From the NCBI GenBank assembly GCA_009693335.1, contig SHXK01000005.1:1-47368 (forward strand): DNA of 47,368 nucleotides. The letters are read 5' to 3'. Of the stretch, positions 10,062 to 17,222 are shown piece by piece. A program made the position numbers and the translations under genes. The DNA comes from Betaproteobacteria bacterium (GTDB lineage: Bacteria; Pseudomonadota; Gammaproteobacteria; Burkholderiales; SG8-39). The first letter of the stretch is position 1. Every line of letters begins with the position of its first letter. The notes below the pieces were generated by a model. It saw nothing but the letters and a program-made list of their open reading frames with translations, made no database searches and was not told the origin of the DNA.

Positions 10062-10770
10062 TTAGCGGCCGCTGAATGTACCGGCGATCCGCGCCCCGAT
10101 CGTCATCGGCAGACGCAGGCCCTGGAAATAGATCGAGTTGATCTCCACGCGCACATGGCCCGCCACGCGCTCGCGCTCGATGGACCAGGCCATGCGAAAG
10201 TCCCATAGCAGACGCTCGAAGAGATTGCCGCGCAAATAGGATTTTCCCGAGAACTCGGTGAACAGAAGTTCCTTGTCCACGCTCACGCGCCCCGAAGCGA
10301 GGCTCTGGCGCGTGGCCTGCGCGTCATGCTCACGAATGCCGCATAACACCTCGGGAACGAACGCGAATTCCCCGTTTTCCAGCAGCCGGAACCACATCTC
10401 CAGGTCGACGAGCTGCAGATAACGCGCGCTGAAGCCGCCCTGCGCATCCGCGTGACGGAACATCACCGCCGTCGGTTCGCCGATGAGGTTGCCGAGAAAA
10501 AAACACCGTCGGATTGCTGCCTGCCCGGTGCAGACGACTTCCCCGCTGGCGTAGCGCAACACGCGTGTGCGTACGGCGCTGTCGCCGAAGGTGCGGCGCG
10601 CGCAGGCGGCGAGCTTTACGTTCGGACGGCCCTGCAGCACGCCCAGCAGGCGTTCGACGCAACCCGCGTCGAGCAGGTCGTCCGCGCACAGGAATTTCAC
10701 GTATTCGCCACGCGCGAGCTGCAGGCATCGGTTGAAATTCTCCTGCATATCCGTGTGTACCGGGGCGAGT
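10062..10770 (-). pseudogene. 5'-truncated glycosyltransferase family 2
   Basis: The minus strand encodes about 236 residues resembling the middle and C-terminal part of a GT2 protein: PVHTDMQENFNRCLQLARGEYVKFLCADDLL, with the catalytic DD, then FFLGNLIGEPTAVMFRH and LQLVDLEMWFRLLENG. The roughly 70-80 residue N-terminal sugar-nucleotide fold (VSIIIPTYN and VVDD parts) is absent; homology stops near 10770, where an oppositely oriented PIN gene that is also missing its start begins. The ATG at 10746-10748 is internal to the domain, so the gene is most likely inactive. Confidence 0.72.
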
Positions 10771-11257
10771 GATTACTCTGGCCTACGCCGACGCGCTCGA
10801 TCTTCTGCTCCTCCCCGGATGGCCGGTTCAGATCGTCGACATGGTCCTGGACGAAATGACGCGCAACCAGACCCCCACCAGCCAGTTGATCGGCGCATGG
10901 ATAAGTGCGCACCAGTTACCCGTGGTGGCCACCAGGACGCATCGGCATTACCTGCAAGCGCAGGAAACTCCGGCGATGGCAGAAATCAAACGGGCGAACC
11001 TGAGGGAACTTGCCATTCAGGAAGCGATGAGCGATTTCGCCCTGGCAAAGCCCTCACAGATGGGCATTTTCCTGTTCGAGGACCACAAAATTGCGCGGGC
11101 CAGTTTCATGCTGCCCGAGAACTGCCGCAAGGTGAGCACGCGAGCGTTTCTGATTTTCCTTGAAGAAAAGGGTAGTCTGCCCTCCGCTGTCGAGATTGAA
11201 CGCAAGGCCATTCTCAACGGACGCAATTTCTCGCAGCTTCGATTTCCGCCGGTGTAA
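10769..11257 (+). pseudogene. PIN-like protein lacking its N-terminus
   Basis: The 162-residue frame begins at a GTG with ITLAYADALDLLLLPGWPVQIVDMVLDEMTR, which aligns with a PIN ribonuclease only from after the first strand; the leading segment with the first catalytic Asp (the D-x-x-P/V-L-I turn) is missing. Later acidic positions (GIFLFEDHKIARASF) remain. The break coincides with the break in the divergent glycosyltransferase, so one deletion probably removed both 5' ends. It might still be translated from the GTG, but without the first Asp it should not cut RNA. No antitoxin gene is adjacent. Confidence 0.6.
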
Positions 11258-11410
11258 CGAACTGAGGTTTCACGCACGTTGCCTGCCCGCGGGCGCCGGT
11301 TGTAGGACCAGCACATCTCCACCCCAGCCTATGCGACCTTTGCCGCCATTCAGTGCAACACCTGAAACCTAAAATCGCCGGCACGACAAATCCCCTACCG
11401 CTTCCGCCGC
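11258..11410. other. No gene seen
   Basis: This stretch between the PIN relic and the gmd fragment holds no convincing reading frame or structured element. Confidence 0.4.
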
Positions 11411-11710
11411 TTACCCCTCGCCGCCATTTTTAAGCGGATTTCGACAGCCATTCACAATGCTCGCGCCCTTCTTCGGTTTGGGCATGTTGGCAAGCAGTTT
11501 GGCCGCAAGATTGTAGATTTCGTCGGGCTGCGATTCCTCGACTACCCGCAGCACGCTCATCGAATCGGTCATGTCGCCATGGTGAAGAATGAGCTTGCGC
11601 TCGGGCACGTGCGGGTCCTCGTAGAGATGGTCGATGCGCGGGGTGTTGAAGAGCGACGAGCGGCGTTTCAGGCCGTGCACGACGTAGCCTTTCTTGAGTA
11701 GAAACTCGGT
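11411..11710 (-). pseudogene. GDP-mannose 4,6-dehydratase fragment
   Basis: Between 11501 and 11710 the minus strand reads [20 protein letters not shown], then [19 protein letters not shown], then the [26 protein letters not shown] part of GDP-mannose 4,6-dehydratase (residues about 18-87 of a 370-residue enzyme). The Rossmann start with the GxxGxxG loop is missing, and after NLAA the frame passes into unrelated [16 protein letters not shown] before the stop at 11411. It is therefore a relic truncated at both ends. It suggests that the locus once made a GDP-6-deoxy sugar (D-rhamnose or L-fucose). Confidence 0.78.
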
Positions 11711-11774
11711 GCGAGACGCCCGGCCGGTTGCCCGATGTCGAAATAGCGCCCGGACAGGCCGCGCGGCAGTTGTC

Positions 11775-11797
11775 ATCCTATCATGACGTGATAGGAT
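11775..11797 (+). promoter_or_regulatory. Palindromic operator of second TumE/TumA module
   Basis: A perfect inverted repeat with 9-base arms, ATCCTATCA and TGATAGGAT, and a 5-base centre (TGACG). A -35-like TTGTCA (11770-11775) and -10-like TAGGAT (11792-11797) have 16-base spacing, which would start transcription at or next to the ATG at 11803, giving another leaderless message. It is probably bound by the antitoxin of the module. Confidence 0.65.
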
Positions 11798-11802
11798 ATG
11801 AT

Positions 11803-12195
11803 ATGGATGTCCCCGAGTACGCGCTCGAGCTGCTGCTTGCCTATGACGGGCGACTGCACTACTTCGCAAGCGGTCATTACCTCAAGTTCGAGGTCAAGGC
11901 GGTGGAGAAGTCTCGACGCGTGCCGCACGGCATCGCCTACTCGCTGACGCTCCACGCGCCGGACGGCAAGCGGCTCGTTGGATTCGACAACGCCCATCCG
12001 GTGCCGCATCGGGGCGGCCGCCACGTCAGGCGAAGGCCGGAGGCTGACCACTGGCACCGCACGATGGGCGACAAGGGCAGGCCGTACGAATTCGTCTCGG
12101 TGGAGCGGCTGCTGGAAGATTTTTTCAGCGAGGCCGAGCGGGTATTGAGGGAACAGGGCGTGGCGTTCGAGATCGTAACCGAGAAAGAGGGTTGA
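11803..12195 (+). CDS. TumE-like toxin (DUF6516 family), second module
   Basis: A 130-residue protein with the same layout as the first TumE-like toxin: N-terminal [26 protein letters not shown], central [26 protein letters not shown], a His-rich [34 protein letters not shown] end. The start is set at the ATG 6 bases after the palindrome; the frame stays open upstream to 11728 but that part crosses the operator and the gmd relic. It is longer than the first copy because of an inserted charged loop ([14 protein letters not shown]). The antitoxin gene follows after one base. Confidence 0.7.
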   Translation: MDVPEYALELLLAYDGRLHYFASGHYLKFEVKAVEKSRRVPHGIAYSLTLHAPDGKRLVGFDNAHPVPHRGGRHVRRRPEADHWHRTMGDKGRPYEFVSVERLLEDFFSEAERVLREQGVAFEIVTEKEG

Positions 12196-12196
12196 T

Positions 12197-12574
12197 ATGA
12201 AACTGAAAATCCAATCGATGAAGGCGCTCAGGGCCGAAATGCTTTCCGTCGCGCGGGGCGAGCGCAAGGCGCCTGCCGCCGTACGACAGGCGTCGTTCGA
12301 GTCGGTTGAAGCCGTGATGCGCCTGCTTACGCCGGAGAGCCGTCAATTGCTGGCCGCGATCGAGCGCAAAAAGCCGGCATCGGTCGCCGATCTGGCGCGG
12401 CTGCTGCGGCGGGCCGAACCGAACGTCAGCCGTACGCTGGGCAAACTCGTCGCCGCAGGCTTCGTCAGGCTGAAACCCGGCGCCGGCAGGACGAAAGTGC
12501 CGGAAGTGGCGATTCACCGATTGACGGTCGATATCGACCTTTGCCGTCAGACGGATCGGGTAGCCGTCGCCTGA
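12197..12574 (+). CDS. TumA-like HTH antitoxin, second module
   Basis: A 125-residue winged helix-turn-helix protein with an N-terminal arm (MKALRAEMLSVARGERKAP), the shared FESVEAVMRLLTPESRQLLAAIERKKPASVADLARLL core and a recognition region (RRAEPNVSRTLGKLVAAGFVRLKPG). It is co-oriented with the TumE-like toxin and is the likely ligand of the palindrome at 11775-11797. The module lies between the gmd relic and the convergent end of the O-antigen gene block; the 83 bases to that gene show nothing recognisable. Confidence 0.7.
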   Translation: MKLKIQSMKALRAEMLSVARGERKAPAAVRQASFESVEAVMRLLTPESRQLLAAIERKKPASVADLARLLRRAEPNVSRTLGKLVAAGFVRLKPGAGRTKVPEVAIHRLTVDIDLCRQTDRVAVA

Positions 12575-12657
12575 GCATACGGCGGCGTTCGGCTCGTCGG
12601 AGCGCGGCAGGCCTTTTCCGGCAGATTAGGATCAGCGCGCTGCGTTGACGTCAGAGA

Positions 12658-13963
12658 CTAAAGTCGCCAGCAGGTGCTGCCCGCATGGCGCAACGCGTCC
12701 AGGTCCAGCACACCTTTGACGTCCAGCACGCAGCCGCCGGGCGTGAGCTTGGCGAGGAAGTCTTGGCTGCCGCGCTCCAAGAAACTCTTGTGCGCCACCG
12801 CGAGGATCAGCGCATCCGCGCGCGGCAGCGCGGCCCAATCCTCGAGCTCGATGCCGTATTCCTGCTTCGCTTGTCGCGGATCGGCGATGGGATCGTGCAC
12901 GTGCACGCGCGCGCCCTGCGACACTAGTTCCGCGCACAGGTCCGCCACCTTGGAATTGCGCAGGTCGCTCACATTTTCCTTGAAGGTCAGTCCCAGTAAA
13001 TTGACCGTCGCGCCGCTGATTTTCTTGCCGTTGTGTTCGAGCAGGCGGACCGTTTTTCCAGCCACGAAGGCGGCCATGCCGTCGTTGATGCGCCGCCCGG
13101 CGAGGATCACCTGCGGTTGATACCCCACCATCTCGGCGCGGTGGGTCAGGTAGTACGGATCGACGCCGATGCAATGGCCGCCCACCAGGCCGGGCGTAAA
13201 CGGCAGGAAGTTCCATTTCGTTGCCGCCGCTGCCAACACCGCGCGCGTATCCAGTCCCAGGCGGTCAAAAATAATCGCCAGCTCGTTCATGAGCGCGATG
13301 TTGAGGTCGCGTTGCGTGTTCTCAATCACTTTCGCCACCTCGGCGATCTCGATGCTGGCGGCGCGGTGGATACCGGCCGGCACGATCCCGCCGTAGAGCG
13401 CCGCGACGCGCGCCAGCGTCTGGGGTGTATCGCCAGCGACCACCTTGACGATGCGCGCCAGGGTGTGCTCGCGATCGCCCGGGTTAATGCGCTCGGGCGA
13501 ATAGCCGACGTGGAAATCCTGCTGCCATTTGTTGCCCGAGGCCTCCTCGAGCGCCGGCACGCAGATGCCCGCAGTGGCGCCGGGATAAACGGTGGACTCA
13601 AAGACCACGGTGGCGCCGCGCTTCAGGTTCGCGCCGATGGTACGCGAAGCCGAGACCAGCATTGCCATATCGGGCCGCTTGGCTTCGTCCACTGGGGTGG
13701 GCACGGCGACGATCACGAAATCGACTTCCTTGAGCGCCGCAGCATCCGTAGTGACGCTGAGCGACCTTGCCGCGCGCAGTTCATCGGCGCTCAGCTCGCC
13801 GCTGCGGTCCTCGCCGCGCCCGAGCGCCTCTACCCGCTCACGCGAGCGGTCGTAGCCGATAAGTGCGCTGGCGCTTGCCAAACTCGACCGCGAGCGGCAA
13901 ACCAACATAACCCAAGCCGACCACCGCCACCACGGTGTCGGAAACGACCGCGCCCTCGCTCAT
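12658..13963 (-). CDS. UDP-N-acetylhexosamine 6-dehydrogenase (WbpA/TviB type), apparent frameshift
   Basis: NAD-dependent dehydrogenase that oxidises C6 of a UDP-HexNAc to the uronic acid. The start MSEGAVVSDTVVAVVGLGYV with VGLPLAVEFGKRQRT (13963-13862) is in a different frame from the remainder, IGYDRSRERVEAL to the stop at 12658; one extra base at about 13861 separates them. The rest is complete: FVIVAVPTPVDEAKRPDM, FESTVYPGAT, GYSPERINPGD, the catalytic Cys in GLVGGHCIGVDPYYLTH, the LGLTFKENVSDLRNSK segment and the C-terminal VLDVKGVLDLDAL. Either a sequencing error or a recent knock-out. Its ATG overlaps the epimerase stop (ATGA). It is the last gene of the minus-strand block. Confidence 0.85.
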
Positions 13964-14952
13964 GCCGTGAAGCCGTCGCTGCCGGCGTAGTACGAGCGGT
14001 ACCAAGCGACAAAGCGCTCGACGCCGACCTCAATCGAGGTCGCCGGCGCGTAGCCGATTTCAGCGCGCAGCTTCTCCGTGGAAGCATAGGTGGCCTGCAC
14101 GTCGCCCGGCTGCATGGGCGCCAGCTCGATCCGCGCCTTCCGGCCCAGCGCGTTCTCCACCGCATGCACGAAGTCCATGAGGTTCACCGGCGATCCATGG
14201 CCAATATTGAACAGCCGCGCGGTCGAACCGCCTTGCGCGCCTGGGTGCGGCTTCTCAACGAGTGCCGTTACGGCGTCGACAATGTCATCGATGTAGGTGA
14301 AATCGCGCAGCATATCGCCGCCGTTGAAGACGCGGATCGGCTGACCTTCGAGGATCGCGCGCGTAAAGAGGAAGAGCGCCATGTCGGGCCGGCCCCAGGG
14401 GCCATACACGGTAAAGAAGCGCAGACCGGTCGAAGCGAGCCCGAACAGTTCCGCATAGCTGTGCGCCATCAATTCGTTGGCGCGCTTGGTAACCGCGTAC
14501 AAGCTCACCGGGCTGTCCACCCGGTGCTCCTCGCGGAACGGCAACTCGGTATTCGCACCGTAAACGCTGGAGCTGCTGGCGTAGCAAAGATGCGCCATCT
14601 TCACCTTGCGGCAGCCCTCGAGAATATTCAGGAAGCCCGCAAGGTTGCTATTCACGTAGGCCATCGGATTCTCGAGCGAATAACGCACGCCCGCCTGCGC
14701 CGCCAGATGCAGTACCGCATCGAAACGCTGTGGCTCGAACACGGTAGCCAGCGCAGGCGCGGCGGCGATATCGAGCTTCTCGAACGCGAACCCAGGGAAA
14801 GGCCGCAGTTGCTCCAGCCGGGCGCGCTTGAGCGCCGGATCGTAATAGGCATTCAGGTTGTCGATGCCGAAGACCTCATGCCCGCGCTCGAGCAGCCGCT
14901 GGCAGGCATGCATGCCGATGAACCCTGCCGCGCCGGTGACCAAGACTCTCAT
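13960..14952 (-). CDS. NAD-dependent epimerase, UDP-glucuronate 4-epimerase/CapI type
   Basis: Extended short-chain dehydrogenase that inverts C4 of a nucleotide uronic acid or amino-uronic acid. The 330-residue protein has the NAD loop VTGAAGFIG, the substrate-side AYYDPALKRARLEQL, LHLAAQAGVRYSLENP typical of CapI-type epimerases, the S-S-V-Y-G / SLYAVTK catalytic Tyr-Lys pair and FFTVYGPWGRPDMALFLFT. Neighbouring dehydrogenase and aminotransferase genes suggest its substrate may be a UDP-HexNAcA, as for TviC. Overlaps both neighbours by ATGA. No sign of decay. Confidence 0.9.
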   Translation of the reverse strand: MRVLVTGAAGFIGMHACQRLLERGHEVFGIDNLNAYYDPALKRARLEQLRPFPGFAFEKLDIAAAPALATVFEPQRFDAVLHLAAQAGVRYSLENPMAYVNSNLAGFLNILEGCRKVKMAHLCYASSSSVYGANTELPFREEHRVDSPVSLYAVTKRANELMAHSYAELFGLASTGLRFFTVYGPWGRPDMALFLFTRAILEGQPIRVFNGGDMLRDFTYIDDIVDAVTALVEKPHPGAQGGSTARLFNIGHGSPVNLMDFVHAVENALGRKARIELAPMQPGDVQATYASTEKLRAEIGYAPATSIEVGVERFVAWYRSYYAGSDGFTA

Positions 14953-16046
14953 GCCGCCCCCGGCGCGAGTTCCCGCACCGCGGCAACGATGCGCTGCTGC
15001 GTGGCTTCATCCAGATCGGCGTGCATCGGCAGGCTGATCACCTCACGTGCGAGCGCCTCGGACACCGGGAACGACTGACCCACGTAGCCCTCCGCATAGG
15101 CCGGCTGCTGGTGCAGCGACAGCGGATAGTGCACCGCGCTCGGAATGCCGCGCGCCCTGAGCCCCTGCTCGATGCGGGCGCGCTCGCTCACGCGCACTGT
15201 GTACTGCGCGTAAACGCTGTTGCGGTCAGGTCGGACTTTCAAGGTCCTGACCAAAGGCGCAAGCAGTGCGTCGTAGCGCGCGCCGATCGTGATCCGTTGC
15301 CGGACCTCCCAGTCGAAGCGCTCGAGCTTCGCCAGTACCACTGCGCACTGGAGGGTATCCATGCGCCCACCCACGCCGATGCGCGTGCGCTGGTAGCGGC
15401 CGCTCTGGCCGTGGACGCGGATCTCGCGCATCGCCGTGGCCAGCGCCTCGTCGCCGGTGAAGAGCGCGCCGCCGTCGCCGTAGCAGCCGAGCGGCTTGGA
15501 GGGGAAAAAACTGGTGCAGCCGATGGTGGAGAGGTTGCCGCTCTTGCGCCCCTTGTAAGTGGCACCAAAACTTTGCGCCGCGTCCTCGATCACCGGCAGC
15601 CGGTGGCGCGCGGCGATGGCGTTGATCTGGTCCATGTCGGCGGGCTGGCCGTAGAGGGATACCGGCAGGATCGCCCGGGTGCGCGGCGTGATCGCTGCCT
15701 CAAGCTGCGCGACATCGATGTTGCCCGTGTCTTCTTCCACATCGACGAACACCGGTTTCGCGCCTATCAGCGCAATCATTTCCGCGGTAGCGATGAAAGT
15801 AAACGGCGTAGTCACCACCTCGTCGCCGGCTTTCACGCCCAGCGCCAGCAGCGCGATCAGCAGCGCCTCGGTGCCCGAAGCAACCGCGATGCAATGTTTC
15901 GCTCCCGTGTAAGCAGCCAGACGCTCTTCGAGCTCTTTCACTTCCGGCCCCATGATGTACTGGCCATGCTCGAGAACGCGCTGGATACGCGCGTTGACAT
16001 CCTCACGCAGCGCCGCGTACTGGGTTTTCAGATCGATGAAGTCCAT
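14949..16046 (-). CDS. DegT/DnrJ/EryC1 aminotransferase (WbpE-like)
   Basis: PLP-dependent sugar aminotransferase that installs an amino group on a keto nucleotide sugar. The start MDFIDLKTQYAALREDVNAR is the usual family start, so the ATG at 16046 is preferred over upstream ones at 16067 and 16178. Visible: GQYIMGPEVKELEERLA, the PLP phosphate region (ASGTEALLIAL), VIEDAAQSFGA with the PLP-binding Asp, and the Schiff-base Lys in SFFPSKPLGCYGDGG. The text is closest to WbpE, which acts on UDP-3-keto-GlcNAcA; the matching oxidase (WbpB) and acetyltransferase (WbpD) are not in the window. A deleted vapC relic sits just upstream. Confidence 0.9.
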   Translation of the reverse strand: MDFIDLKTQYAALREDVNARIQRVLEHGQYIMGPEVKELEERLAAYTGAKHCIAVASGTEALLIALLALGVKAGDEVVTTPFTFIATAEMIALIGAKPVFVDVEEDTGNIDVAQLEAAITPRTRAILPVSLYGQPADMDQINAIAARHRLPVIEDAAQSFGATYKGRKSGNLSTIGCTSFFPSKPLGCYGDGGALFTGDEALATAMREIRVHGQSGRYQRTRIGVGGRMDTLQCAVVLAKLERFDWEVRQRITIGARYDALLAPLVRTLKVRPDRNSVYAQYTVRVSERARIEQGLRARGIPSAVHYPLSLHQQPAYAEGYVGQSFPVSEALAREVISLPMHADLDEATQQRIVAAVRELAPGAA

Positions 16047-16060
16047 TCGTCCGCTCACCT

Positions 16061-16174
16061 TCACCATGCGGCTTTTGCGTAGTGCTCGCGGATCATCCTG
16101 TCCTTGGTGACCAGCAGCGCTCCCGTGAACAACCACGCGACGACGTGCGTATCGAGGTAGGCTAAGGCCGCCAC
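16061..16174 (-). pseudogene. VapC toxin with internal deletion
   Basis: A 37-codon frame begins at a GTG overlapping the end of the Phd-like antitoxin and reads MAALAYLDTHVVAWLFTG, the normal N-terminus of a PIN toxin with its first catalytic Asp, followed directly by ALLVTKDRMIREHYAKAAW, the normal C-terminus with the last Asp. The intervening 80 or so residues with the central acidic residues are gone without loss of frame. The antitoxin has thus lost its functional toxin. The ribosome region of the aminotransferase gene lies in its tail. Confidence 0.72.
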
Positions 16175-16386
16175 TCACCGGACCAGTCGATGTGGACTAG
16201 CGATTCGGGATCGACCGCGAGGTAGCGCTTGCGACGCTTCAACCCAGCCAGCTTATTGCGCGCGCCAGCAGGCACGATCCTCAGGACCTTGCCAGCGCGC
16301 TCGATCTCGACCGGAACGCCGGTCTTCGCGACTAGGTCGAGTACCCAGTACAGGTTGGCGCGCAAGCTGGTGGCCGTGAAGCGCAT
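16162..16386 (-). CDS. Phd/YefM-type antitoxin, orphaned
   Basis: A 74-residue antitoxin: MRFTATSLRANLYWVLDLVA, KTGVPVEIERAGKVLRIVPAG, then a basic linker (ARNKLAGLKRRKRYLA) and the toxin-binding tail VDPESLVHIDWSGEWRP. The ATG at 16386 is chosen because the family starts with this segment; the frame is open to 16455. The downstream toxin gene retains only its two ends. A 16-base quasi-palindrome lies 16 bases before the start. Confidence 0.75.
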   Translation of the reverse strand: MRFTATSLRANLYWVLDLVAKTGVPVEIERAGKVLRIVPAGARNKLAGLKRRKRYLAVDPESLVHIDWSGEWRP

Positions 16387-16401
16387 GGCGGCAGAATAGC
16401 T

Positions 16402-16417
16402 CGATACGTACGTTTCG
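16402..16417 (-). promoter_or_regulatory. Quasi-palindrome ahead of Phd-type antitoxin
   Basis: CGATACGTACGTTTCG is self-complementary except at one pair, with ACGTACGT at its centre. Its position just ahead of the antitoxin start fits an autorepression site. Confidence 0.45.
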
Positions 16418-16432
16418 TAAAATTGCGTATGC

Positions 16433-16506
16433 ATAAGCAGAACTGATTTCGCCATAGCCGGAGGTTAGTGCATCGCCCGCATCACCCCAGCCAGACCTTC
16501 GCGCCA
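16433..16506. repeat. Copy of rmlD 3' end (left copy)
   Basis: This 74-base segment aligns without gaps to 17149-17222, which is the true end of rmlD; I count 62 of 74 identical. On the minus strand it still reads WREGLAGVMRAMH followed by a stop, the same last residues as rmlD, then continues with the same downstream bases. The RelBE-like TA module lies exactly between the two copies. Confidence 0.8.
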
Positions 16507-16573
16507 TAAGGGTCAGAGCCCAATTTTTCAGATCGGGTCGGGGCTACAATATCGCAGCCAAAAGGAGAAAACT

Positions 16574-16810
16574 GTGGCCACCGTTAGCGTCCGCATTCCC
16601 GAATCGCTACTCAAGCGCGCCCAGGCAGCTACTGGTCGGCGTAATGCCGAGGCGGCCGTGCGGCGGGCGCTGGAGATCGCCACGCATGACTATGAGTTGA
16701 ATGCGGCCGCGCGCCGCGCACTGGACCAGTCACGCCGCGAGGAGGGCGAAGGCAAGGTCCGCCGCTTCAATACCGCGAGGGATGCCGTCGCGTATCTCAA
16801 AAGGCTGTGA
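16574..16810 (+). CDS. RelB-like ribbon-helix-helix antitoxin
   Basis: A 78-residue antitoxin with an N-terminal ribbon-helix-helix (MATVSVRIPESLLKRAQAATGRRNAEAAVRRALEIA) and a charged C-terminal toxin-binding arm (QSRREEGEGKVRRFNTARDAVAYLKRL). It uses a GTG start with AGGAG 8 bases upstream and a TACAAT -10-like box at 16545-16550. It is one of only two genes on the plus strand inside the long minus-strand block. Its stop overlaps the toxin start (GTGA). Confidence 0.8.
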   Translation: MATVSVRIPESLLKRAQAATGRRNAEAAVRRALEIATHDYELNAAARRALDQSRREEGEGKVRRFNTARDAVAYLKRL

Positions 16811-17103
16811 AGGAGATTGTCTTCACCCGACGTTTCGAACGAGATTTCCGCCGCCTGAAGAGAAAAATCCGCCGGCACGCCCTCGATTACGAATCGCTCG
16901 AATACATTTTCGAATTACTGCAAGACGGCAAACCCTTGCCTCAAGCTTTCAGAGAGCATCCTCTCGATGGCGATTTCGCCGGGTTCACCGAGTGCCATGT
17001 GGACGCGGATTGGCTCCTGATCTACCGCATCCTGCGCCATCGAGTGGTGCTTTACCGAACCGGAACGCATCGCGATCTGTTCAGGGCACGGAGAGGGAGC
17101 TAG
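16807..17103 (+). CDS. RelE/YafQ family mRNA interferase toxin
   Basis: A 98-residue RelE-superfamily toxin, ribosome-dependent mRNA endonucleases. Visible: KEIVFTRRFERDFRRLKRKIRRH, LLQDGKPLPQAFREHPLDGDFAGFTECHVDADWLLIYRIL, and a last-strand VVLYRTGTHRDLF. The YafQ-type residues (His in REHPL, H-x-D-x-D in CHVDADW, and the penultimate His in THRDLF) are all present, so it looks intact. Coupled to its antitoxin. The stop lies 77 bases from the convergent end of rmlD, inside flanking repeats. Confidence 0.85.
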   Translation: MKEIVFTRRFERDFRRLKRKIRRHALDYESLEYIFELLQDGKPLPQAFREHPLDGDFAGFTECHVDADWLLIYRILRHRVVLYRTGTHRDLFRARRGS

Positions 17104-17148
17104 GCAAGGGTTCGGCGGGGTTAGCGCCATCCTGCCCCCACGAAGCCG

Positions 17149-17222
17149 ATAATCAAAGCTGGTTTCGTCATGACCGGATGTCAGTACATCGCCCGCATGA
17201 CCCCAGCCAGGCCTTCGCGCCA
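17149..17222. repeat. rmlD 3' end, right copy of 74-base direct repeat
   Basis: The genuine rmlD terminus (WREGLAGVMRAMY, stop) plus 32 downstream bases. It matches 16433-16506 at 62 of 74 positions without gaps. Copy starts are 716 bases apart and enclose the RelBE-like module. Confidence 0.8.

Noticed and set aside
8201-12574. Mobile element or genomic island with integrase
   Set aside because: The region has the debris typical of an islet, but no integrase, transposase, tRNA or terminal repeat was found.
13033-15078. 681-codon open frame on the plus strand
   Set aside because: It is antisense to the dehydrogenase, epimerase and aminotransferase genes, all of which have clear family motifs; its composition is typical of a GC-rich shadow frame.
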